A stretch of DNA of 64,000 bases, taken from JAFMJV01 sp034436555. Its GTDB lineage: Bacteria > Chloroflexota > Limnocylindria > Limnocylindrales > CSP1-4. Shown here in pieces: positions 34,307 through 40,261 of this stretch. The position numbers and the translations under genes were made by a program. Under the pieces are notes generated by a model. That model was not told the DNA's origin. It made no database searches and saw nothing but the letters and a program-made list of their open reading frames with translations. How positions within the stretch are numbered: position 1 is the stretch's first letter; each line of letters starts with the position of its first letter. Location: NCBI GenBank assembly GCA_034436555.1, contig DAOTUU010000055.1, positions 62,001-126,000 on the forward strand, written 5' to 3'.

Positions 34307-34733
34307 GGTCCCGACCCGCGCCGGCCGCCCCGGGGATCGGCCGACATGTCGACCGCGGAGGCAGGTGGGGGCCCCGACCCGCGCCGCCCGCCCCGGGATC
34401 GGCCGACATGTCGACCGCGGAGGGAGGTGGGGGCCCCGACCCGCGCCGCCCGCCCAGGGGATCGGCCGACATGTCGACCGCGGAGGGAGGTGGGGGCCCC
34501 GATGCGCGCCGTCCGCCCCGGGGATCGGCCGACATGTCGACCGCGGAGGCAGGTGGGGGCCCCGACCCGCGCCGCCCGCCCCGGGGATCGGCCGACATGT
34601 CGACCGCGGAGGCAGGTGGGGGCCCCGACCCGCGCCGCCCGCCCCGGGGATCGGCCGACATGTCGACCGCGGAGGCAGGTGGGCCCCCGATGCGCGCCGC
34701 CCGCCCCGGGATCGGCCGACATGTCGACCGCGG
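34307..34733 (+). repeat. seven-copy 63-bp tandem array with ACATGT-centred palindromes
   Basis: Seven units; the ATG of the shared CGACATGTCG box is at 34346, 34408, 34471, 34534, 34597, 34660 and 34721, i.e. steps of 62, 63, 63, 63, 63 and 61 bp. Each unit holds GGCCGACATGTCGACC, a 16-bp near-palindrome with a perfect 10-bp core, joined by G/C-rich linker (GGAGGCAGGTGGGGGCCCCGACC-type, variable). The array fills the gap between a LacI gene reading left and a VapBC pair reading right. No spacers, so not CRISPR. Units of 61 and 62 bp break any reading frame, so it is not a coding repeat. Confidence 0.9.
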
Positions 34734-34738
34734 CCACG

Positions 34739-34756
34739 GCATGCACATGCTACTGT
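34739..34756 (+). promoter_or_regulatory. operator GCATGCACATGC and -10 TACTGT of the third VapBC pair
   Basis: GCATG-CA-CATGC (34739-34750) is a perfect inverted repeat directly before TACTGT (34751-34756), which is 6 nt before ATG 34763. Fits autoregulation as in the other two modules. Confidence 0.5.
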
Positions 34757-34762
34757 ATGCTC

Positions 34763-35020
34763 ATGTTGAGTCGACGCCTCCAGATCCTCGTGGATGAGGA
34801 GCGATACGCTGCCCTCGAGCGGGTCGCACGGGCGCGACGCGTCTCGGTGGCGACCGTCGTGCGGGATGCGATCGATCGCGACCTGGCCGGTCCGAAGGAT
34901 CGGCGCGAAGCGGCCGGCCGTCGCATCCTCGATGCCACGCCCATGGACGTCCCGGACACCGTCGAAGGCCTGAAGCGCGAACTCGATGAGGTCCGAGGAC
35001 GGTGGCATGATCGTCCTTGA
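34763..35020 (+). CDS. VapB-type antitoxin
   Basis: 85 residues from ATG 34763 (ATG 34757 also in frame). RHH-like N-terminus MLSRRLQILVDEERYAALER followed by RRVSVATVVRDAID, then a charged C-terminus that would bind the toxin. It overlaps the toxin by 14 bp. Leaderless start. The open frame that continues upstream through the repeats is not part of the gene. Confidence 0.8.
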   Translation: MLSRRLQILVDEERYAALERVARARRVSVATVVRDAIDRDLAGPKDRREAAGRRILDATPMDVPDTVEGLKRELDEVRGRWHDRP

Positions 35021-35450
35021 CACCTCCATCCTGGTGTACGCCACCGGGGTCGAGCATCCACTGCGAGCGCCCTGTCGAGCGATCATCTCCCGGCTGACCG
35101 ACGGGTCGCTTGTGGCGACCACGACTCCGGAGGTCATCCAGGAGTTCGCCCACGTTCGGAGTCGCAGGTCCCCGAGGCGCGAGGCCGTCCGGCTGGCTCG
35201 CGACATGTCCAGCCTGATGGAGCCCCTGCTCGTCACCGATCAGGCGATGCTCGCGCTGGGGTTGCGGCTGTTCGAGGAGTCCAGGGCGCTGGGGGCATTC
35301 GATGCGGTCCTGGCCGCCGCGGCGCTCGCGACCGGCGCCACGGCCCTCGTCAGTGCCGACCGCGCGTTCGCCACGGTGAAGGGTCTTGCGCACGTCGACC
35401 CGGCCTCGACGGGGTTCTGGGCCTGGCTGGAGGCGGCGGCCGCCCGCTGA
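35007..35450 (+). CDS. VapC-type PIN-domain ribonuclease toxin
   Basis: 147 residues from ATG 35007. PIN residues: Asp5 in MIVLDTSILVYA, Glu in EVIQEFAHV (about 43), Asp in AFDAVLAAAAL (about 98), Asp in LVSADRAFA (about 116). An in-frame ATG at 34986 would add seven residues, but MIVLDTS is the usual PIN beginning. Third VapBC pair in the window, each with a differently built antitoxin. Confidence 0.85.
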   Translation: MIVLDTSILVYATGVEHPLRAPCRAIISRLTDGSLVATTTPEVIQEFAHVRSRRSPRREAVRLARDMSSLMEPLLVTDQAMLALGLRLFEESRALGAFDAVLAAAALATGATALVSADRAFATVKGLAHVDPASTGFWAWLEAAAAR

Positions 35451-35470
35451 GGTTCCTCGGCGGCCCGGCG

Positions 35471-36244
35471 CTACTCGGTCGCCTTGGCGCGCAGCCAGTC
35501 GGGGCGGTCGCGCATGCCCTGGATGGTCCAGCCGCCATCGACGACGATGACCTGGCCGGTGATGTACGAGGCCTCCTCCGACGCCAGGAAGCGCACCACG
35601 CCCGCGATCTCCTCGACCCTGCCGAATCGGCGCATGGGAATCTCCGACATCATCGCCTCGCGGTCGATCGATCCGTCGTCCAGGCCCTGCTGGACCAGCT
35701 TCGTGAGGGTGGAGCCGGGCGCGACGGCGTTCACCCGGATCCCTGCCTCCGCCGTCTCCACCGCCAGTGACCGGGTCCACGCGGCGATGGCGCCCTTCGA
35801 CGCCGTGTAGGGCCCCCGACCGGGCGTTCCCACGAACGCGGTCGTCGACGCCATCGAGATGATCGACCCCGTGCCCTGGCGCTTCATGAACGGGATGGCG
35901 AGCGCGGTGCAGTTGAACATCCCGAACAGGTGCACCTCGATCACCTGCCGCCAGACGTCCGGATCGAACGTCTCGGTCAGGCCCACCCGCTGGATGCCCG
36001 CGTTGTTGACGAGCACGTCCACGCGTCCCTCGGCCGCACCGATGTCCCCGAACAGCGCCTCCATCTCAGCGCGGTCCGCGACGTTCCCGGACAGGTACCG
36101 CACGCCCGGGACCGCGGCCTCCGGCTCACCCAGATCGATCGACACCGCGCGAGCGCCGTCGCGCACGAACGCCCGGATGATCGCGTCACCGATGCCCCGC
36201 GCGCCCCCGGTGACCACCACCACGCGCCCGTCCGTCCCGCTCAT
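35471..36244 (-). CDS. SDR-family oxidoreductase
   Basis: 257 residues from ATG 36244 (GGTGGAGG upstream). Classical SDR: VVVTGGARGIGDAI (about 9-22), acidic end VSIDLG suggesting NAD preference, LVNNAGIQ (about 84), catalytic Ser in ISMASTTAF (about 135), Tyr/Lys in YTASKGA (about 148/152), C-terminal ITGQVIVVDGGWTI. Probably a sugar or polyol dehydrogenase or a 3-ketoacyl-reductase relative. Convergent with VapC and divergent from the phosphatase gene. Confidence 0.88.
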   Translation of the reverse strand: MSGTDGRVVVVTGGARGIGDAIIRAFVRDGARAVSIDLGEPEAAVPGVRYLSGNVADRAEMEALFGDIGAAEGRVDVLVNNAGIQRVGLTETFDPDVWRQVIEVHLFGMFNCTALAIPFMKRQGTGSIISMASTTAFVGTPGRGPYTASKGAIAAWTRSLAVETAEAGIRVNAVAPGSTLTKLVQQGLDDGSIDREAMMSEIPMRRFGRVEEIAGVVRFLASEEASYITGQVIVVDGGWTIQGMRDRPDWLRAKATE

Positions 36245-36354
36245 CACGCCTCCACCATCGTTCCGCCCCAGCGGACCCCTGATCGGCCCGAGCGTACCCC
36301 ACGCGCAGGCGTCGCAGGCGTCGCAGGCACCCGCCCGGCCTCCCGATGACGCTG

Positions 36355-36360
36355 TATCGT
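36355..36360 (+). promoter_or_regulatory. -10 box TATCGT, leaderless start for the phosphatase gene
   Basis: 8 nt before ATG 36369; upstream lies a 9-bp triplet repeat (GGCGTCGCA-like, 36306-36328). Confidence 0.4.
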
Positions 36361-36368
36361 TCGGCGCC

Positions 36369-37556
36369 ATGACCGAGCTGCCCGCGCCGGCCGATCCCGA
36401 CGCCCCGGACGCCACCGACGCCCGGATCACGCGCGTGCTCCTGGTCGATGACCAGCAGGTCATCGCGGAGGCCGTGCAGCGGATGCTCGCTCCGGAGGCC
36501 GATCTGGAGCTCACCTGGTGCGGCGAGGCGGCGTCCGCCCTGGACACGGCCCGGGCGCTCAGGCCGGACGTCATCCTCCAGGACCTGCTGATGCCGGATG
36601 CGGATGGCCTGGAGCTCGTGGAGGCGTTCCGGGCGGATCCGGAGCTCGGCGACGTGCCGCTCATCGTGATCTCCTCCAAGGAGGATCCCGCGGTCAAGGT
36701 GGACGCGTTCGCTCGCGGTGCCTCGGACTTCCTGCTGAAGCTCCCCGATCGCGTGGAGCTTGTCGTGCGCATCCGACACCATGCGGCCGGGCATCGCGCG
36801 CGACGGGAGCGCGACGCCGCCTGGGCGGCCCTGCGCGCGGAGCTGGACAACGCCGCGGCGTACGTCACATCGCTGCTGCCGGCGCCCACCGGGCCGCCCA
36901 TCAGCGCCGCCTGGCGCCTGCGGACATCGTCGTCCCTGGGTGGGGACGCGCTCGGCTTCCACTGGCTCGACCCCCAGCATTTCGCGATGTACGTGGTGGA
37001 CGTATGCGGACACGGGGTGGGGGCGGCCCTCCTGTCGGTCTCGGTGCTGAACGTGCTCAATGCGAGGACGCTGCCGGACGTGGATTTCCGGCATCCCGAC
37101 CAGGTCCTCGCGGCGCTCAACGCCACGTTCCCCATGGCCCGGCAGCACGGCATGTTCTTCACGATCTGGTACGGCGTGTACCACGCCCATGAGCGCCGCC
37201 TGGAGTACACCGCCGCCGCCCACCCGGCCGCCATCCTCCTTGCGCAAGGGGGGCCGCCGGTCCTGCTCGGCCAGTCGAACCTGCCGGTCGGGGCGGTCGA
37301 GGGCACCCTGTTCGGGGTCGAGTCGACCGATGTCCCGCCTGGCTCGCGACTGGTCGTGATGAGCGACGGCGCATTCGAGCTGCGGCGGCGCGACGGCCGG
37401 TCGTACACGTACGACGAGTTCGTCACCCTCGTCGCGTCGATCCCGGGCGACACCCCGGCGGAGCGTGCGGACGCGGTCATCGCTCGAGTCCAGGAGGTCA
37501 CCGGGCGCAGCGAGTTCGACGACGACTGCACGCTGCTGGAACTGGTCATCGACTGA
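36369..37556 (+). CDS. response-regulator receiver fused to PP2C (RsbU/SpoIIE-type) phosphatase
   Basis: 395 residues. Receiver domain about 20-145: acidic pocket LLVDDQQ, phospho-acceptor Asp72 in LQDLLMPDADG, Ser-Ser in VISSKED, and Lys in LLKLPD. Linker helix 145-170, then a SpoIIE phosphatase domain with metal Asp residues in LGGDALGFHWLD (about 197), VVDVCGHGVGAALLS (about 214), VVMSDGAFELRR (about 330) and the final DDDCTLLEL. It should dephosphorylate the STAS antagonist encoded downstream, switched by phosphorylation of the receiver; the cognate histidine kinase is not in the window. Confidence 0.9.
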   Translation: MTELPAPADPDAPDATDARITRVLLVDDQQVIAEAVQRMLAPEADLELTWCGEAASALDTARALRPDVILQDLLMPDADGLELVEAFRADPELGDVPLIVISSKEDPAVKVDAFARGASDFLLKLPDRVELVVRIRHHAAGHRARRERDAAWAALRAELDNAAAYVTSLLPAPTGPPISAAWRLRTSSSLGGDALGFHWLDPQHFAMYVVDVCGHGVGAALLSVSVLNVLNARTLPDVDFRHPDQVLAALNATFPMARQHGMFFTIWYGVYHAHERRLEYTAAAHPAAILLAQGGPPVLLGQSNLPVGAVEGTLFGVESTDVPPGSRLVVMSDGAFELRRRDGRSYTYDEFVTLVASIPGDTPAERADAVIARVQEVTGRSEFDDDCTLLELVID

Positions 37557-37587
37557 CCGGACCGGCGCGGCACGGCGGGCACTCCGG

Positions 37588-37593
37588 TAGACT
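37588..37593 (+). promoter_or_regulatory. -10 box TAGACT before a short leader ORF
   Basis: 6 nt before ATG 37600; suggests an internal promoter for the GPP34-STAS-RsbW genes. Confidence 0.45.
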
Positions 37594-37599
37594 CGGGCC

Positions 37600-37686
37600 A
37601 TGGACGCCATCATCGCGATGCGGCACGCGCGGTCTGCGCGCCCCGGTCGCCAGCCGGGCGCCCCATCATCGAGGAGACGACCATGA
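37600..37686 (+). CDS. possible leaderless leader peptide (28 aa) overlapping the GPP34 gene
   Basis: ATG 37600 follows TAGACT by 6 nt, and the 28-codon frame (MDAIIAMRHARSARPGRQ then PGAPSSRRRP) stops at TGA 37684-37686, overlapping ATG 37683 of the next gene (ATGA). Arg-rich, no known domain. Position suggests translational coupling to the GPP34 gene, which also has its own GAGGAGA site. It may be only a chance ORF. Confidence 0.35.
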   Translation: MDAIIAMRHARSARPGRQPGAPSSRRRP

Positions 37687-38393
37687 ACCAGAGCCTCACC
37701 CCCGAGGTTCCCGGGATCAGCCTCGTCGAGGAGATGTGTCTCCTCGCCATCGAGGACGACGGCAGCGTCTCCTCCACGGCGGGTGAGCCTGCCTTCGGCA
37801 TGGGCGTCGTGGGGGCGTGCCTCGTGGAGCTGAGCCTCCGAGGCCGCCTGGATGCGGACATCCAGCCGGGCGCGGATGAGGGCGGCGTCCGCACCATGCT
37901 CCTGGTCGTCAGCTCGACGCCCACGGGCGAGGCCGCCCTCGACGATGTCCTGGCCACGGTCGCCGCGGGTCCGGCGCAATCGGTCGTGGAATGGACCCGG
38001 TCGCTCTTCCCGCACGCGGGCGCCCTGGTCCAGCTGGCGCTCCAGCGACTCCAGGAGCGGGGCATCATCGAGTCCCGGGAGGCCCGCTTCCTGTGGGTCC
38101 TCACCTCCCGCAAGTACCCCATCATCGAGGGGCGAGAGCTCCAGGAGGCGAAGCTGCGGATCTCCGGCGTGCTGCTGGGAGATGCCATTCCCACGCCCAG
38201 CGACTCGGTCCTCATCGGGCTCGCCTCGATCTCCGGCCTGCTCCGGGGCATCTTCAGCAGCTCCGAGCTGCGCCGCCTCGAGGAGCGGATCCTGGAGGTC
38301 GGCAGCCTCGATCTCATCGCGCGAGGGGTCGAGCGGGCGATCGAGGAGGAGGTCGCCTTCCGGGCGCGTGCCATGATGGTGCCCCACATGTAG
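37683..38393 (+). CDS. GPP34 (GOLPH3/Vps74-like) family protein
   Basis: 236 residues. Matches the GPP34 layout: EEMCLLAIEDDGSV at the start (family LLLLALDDE), VGACLVELSLRGRLDAD (about 42-58), PTGEAALDDVLATV (about 80), a long helix VEWTRSLFPHA, then LQERGIIESREARFLWVLTSRKYP (about 121-144). Eukaryotic GOLPH3 binds phosphoinositides at the Golgi; bacterial members, frequent in actinobacteria, have unknown roles. Here it is embedded between the phosphatase and STAS genes of a partner-switching system, which suggests a regulatory or membrane-linked stress function. That is inference. Confidence 0.8.
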   Translation: MNQSLTPEVPGISLVEEMCLLAIEDDGSVSSTAGEPAFGMGVVGACLVELSLRGRLDADIQPGADEGGVRTMLLVVSSTPTGEAALDDVLATVAAGPAQSVVEWTRSLFPHAGALVQLALQRLQERGIIESREARFLWVLTSRKYPIIEGRELQEAKLRISGVLLGDAIPTPSDSVLIGLASISGLLRGIFSSSELRRLEERILEVGSLDLIARGVERAIEEEVAFRARAMMVPHM

Positions 38394-38421
38394 GTTCCCT
38401 CGGGGAAGAGGAGAGACATCC

Positions 38422-38772
38422 ATGGAGATCAGCATCGACGAGCGACCCGGCGTGACCGTCGTGAAGCTCGACGGTCGCCTCGATTTCGAGGCCGCCGAGC
38501 ACGCCGGTCAGCAGCTCGGCGAGCTGCTGACGCGCCCCGATGGGGTCCGGGCGATCGTCATCGATGGGAGCGGGCTGACGTATCTCTCCTCGGCCGGCCT
38601 GCGCGTCTTCCTGACGCTGGCCAAGGACGCGAGGGCGGCGGCGGTCCCGCTGGTCGTGGCGGCGCTCCATCCCTCGGCGGCGGAGGTGTTCGAGATCAGC
38701 GGCTTCGCCCACGCGAAGATCATGGAGTTCCGATCCACGGTCGAGGAGGGCGTCGCGGCGGTGTCCGCCTGA
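38422..38772 (+). CDS. rsbV: STAS-domain anti-sigma-factor antagonist
   Basis: 116 residues, single STAS domain. VTVVKLDGRLDFEAAEH at the start, IVIDGSGLTYLSSAGLRVFL with the phosphorylatable Ser (56 or 57), and ending FAHAKIMEF. In its unphosphorylated form it binds the RsbW-type kinase and frees that kinase's target; phosphorylation by RsbW and dephosphorylation by the PP2C enzyme set the switch. GAGGAGAG precedes the ATG. Confidence 0.9.
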   Translation: MEISIDERPGVTVVKLDGRLDFEAAEHAGQQLGELLTRPDGVRAIVIDGSGLTYLSSAGLRVFLTLAKDARAAAVPLVVAALHPSAAEVFEISGFAHAKIMEFRSTVEEGVAAVSA

Positions 38773-38804
38773 CGACACGCTCGGCTCCCGCGCCGCGTTC
38801 ACCC

Positions 38805-39245
38805 ATGGACGCCATCACCGACTCCATCACGGTCCCTGGCCGGCCGAACCAGCTGCGGCGGCTCCACGCATTCCTGGCATCGTTCTGGAAGCGCCACGGG
38901 CTGCCCCCAGGCGACGCGATGCGCGTGGAGCTGGGCCTCGAGGAGGTGTTCATCAACGTGGTCACCCACGGCCTCGTGACCACCGATCTGCTGGACGCGC
39001 CGGTCACGGTCGCCGTGTGCCTGCGCGGCGCGGCGCTGGAGCTGGCGGTGGAGGACATCGGGCCCGCCTTCGACCCGCTGCGCCAGGCGCCCGTGGACAC
39101 GAGCGCAGGGATGGAGTCCCGGCTCGCGGGCGGCCTCGGTGTCCACCTGGTCCGGTCGATGCTGGACGACGTGCGCTACGAGCGCGTGGGCGACCGGAAC
39201 CGGCTGGTGATGGTCGCGCGCCTGGGCTCGCGCCGACCGCGCTAG
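38805..39245 (+). CDS. rsbW: RsbW-type serine kinase / anti-sigma factor
   Basis: 146 residues, GHKL ATPase (HATPase_c_2). N-box LEEVFINVVTHG (about 46-57), DIGPAFDP (about 84) as the G1 loop and GGLGVHLVRSMLDDV (about 111-125) as the G2 loop. It should phosphorylate the STAS protein and hold a partner, classically a sigma-B-type factor, inactive. No sigma factor is adjacent, so the output is encoded elsewhere or is not a sigma factor. Confidence 0.88.
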   Translation: MDAITDSITVPGRPNQLRRLHAFLASFWKRHGLPPGDAMRVELGLEEVFINVVTHGLVTTDLLDAPVTVAVCLRGAALELAVEDIGPAFDPLRQAPVDTSAGMESRLAGGLGVHLVRSMLDDVRYERVGDRNRLVMVARLGSRRPR

Positions 39246-39441
39246 ACATCGCCCAGGCCGGGCGCCGGTGACGGCTCCCCATGCGCGGCGCCGCTGTTCG
39301 CGATGGTCGCCGGGCGACGAGGCTGTCGTCGGTCCGGCGCCGCGCGCCTCCCGACCGCTCCGGCCCCGCCCCGCTCCGGCCCCGTCCGGCCCCGTCGGTC
39401 CGGGTCACGTCGGTCCGGCCCCGCCCCGCGTCCCCGCGGAC
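39246..39441. other. non-coding low-complexity gap after rsbW
   Basis: No gene seen. From about 39355 to 39430 it consists of loose repeats of CTCCGGCCCCG and GTCGGTCCGG. It ends in the promoter at 39442. Confidence 0.5.
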
Positions 39442-39459
39442 GATAATGGGAACGTTTCC
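39442..39459 (+). promoter_or_regulatory. -10 GATAAT with LacI-type operator GGGAACGTTTCC
   Basis: GATAAT (39442-39447) is followed at once by the near-palindrome GGGAACGTTTCC (39448-39459), again where the transcript should start. It controls the SDR and lactonase-like genes. Confidence 0.65.
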
Positions 39460-39511
39460 GGCCGGTCATCCTGACCGCCGACAAGGATGTGACCAGGGAC
39501 GAGGTGCGCGG

Positions 39512-40261
39512 ATGGGTGCGGCAGAAGGCAGACGGGCGGTCGTCACCGGGGCGGCCAGCGGCATCGGCCAGGCGGTCGTGCGACGGCTGCTCGCCCAGGG
39601 CGCCAGCGTGGTCGCGGTGGACATCAACGGGGCGGGACTCGCGCCCGTCGTGGCAGAGGGTGCCCAGGCCTGCGTGGCGAGCGTCTCCGATCCGGCCGGT
39701 CGGTCGACCATCGGCGAGGCGGTCGGGCCGGAGCTGGACTATCTCGTCAACGCGGCGGGCATCCTGTTCGTGAAGTCCATCTGGGACGTCACGCTCGAGG
39801 ATTGGCAGCGGCTGTACGCCGTGAACGTCGAGGGCACCTTCTTCCTCACCCAGCTGTTGGGCCAGCGGATCCGTTCCGGCGGCGCCATCGTGAACCTCTC
39901 CTCTTCGTCGGCGAAGCTGTCCTCGACCGTGGAGGTCACCCCGTATTCCTCGTCCAAGGCCTGCGTGCTGGGCATCACCCGCTCCTTCGCGTACGTGCTG
40001 GCACCCCGGAACGTGCGCGTGAACGCCATCTGCCCAGGCATCATCGACACGCCCATGCAGGACGTGGTCCTTGCGCAGGTTGCGCCGATGCGGGGCATGA
40101 CCGTGGAGCAGCTCAGCACGGGACGGCTGAAGGCGGTGCCCCTGGGTCGCTCGGCGTCCGCCGAGGAATGCGCGGGCGTGATCTGCTGGCTGCTGTCCGA
40201 TGACGCCGGGTACATCACCGGGCAGGCGATGGATCACAGCGGCGGCCTGGTGATGTGGTGA
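39512..40261 (+). CDS. SDR-family oxidoreductase
   Basis: 249 residues from ATG 39512. AVVTGAASGIGQAV (about 9-22), VVAVDIN (NAD preference), LVNAAGILF (about 76), catalytic Ser in VNLSSSSAKL (about 130), YSSSKAC with Tyr/Lys (about 147/151), ITGQAMDHSGGLVM at the end. First gene after a LacI operator and coupled to the lactonase-like gene by GTGA, so it probably oxidises a sugar to its lactone or a sugar acid to a keto acid. Confidence 0.88.
   Translation: MGAAEGRRAVVTGAASGIGQAVVRRLLAQGASVVAVDINGAGLAPVVAEGAQACVASVSDPAGRSTIGEAVGPELDYLVNAAGILFVKSIWDVTLEDWQRLYAVNVEGTFFLTQLLGQRIRSGGAIVNLSSSSAKLSSTVEVTPYSSSKACVLGITRSFAYVLAPRNVRVNAICPGIIDTPMQDVVLAQVAPMRGMTVEQLSTGRLKAVPLGRSASAEECAGVICWLLSDDAGYITGQAMDHSGGLVMW

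Noticed and set aside
34307..34733. Coding repeat: long open frames on both strands run through the 63-bp array, including an in-frame extension of the LacI gene
   Set aside because: Units of 61 and 62 bp break the 21-codon frame, the open frames come from GC-rich composition, and LacI homologues begin just before the HTH.
35471..37582. 703-residue minus-strand SDR fusion
   Set aside because: The extension is antisense to the receiver-phosphatase gene and Ser/Arg-rich; the SDR has a good start with ribosome-binding site at 36244.
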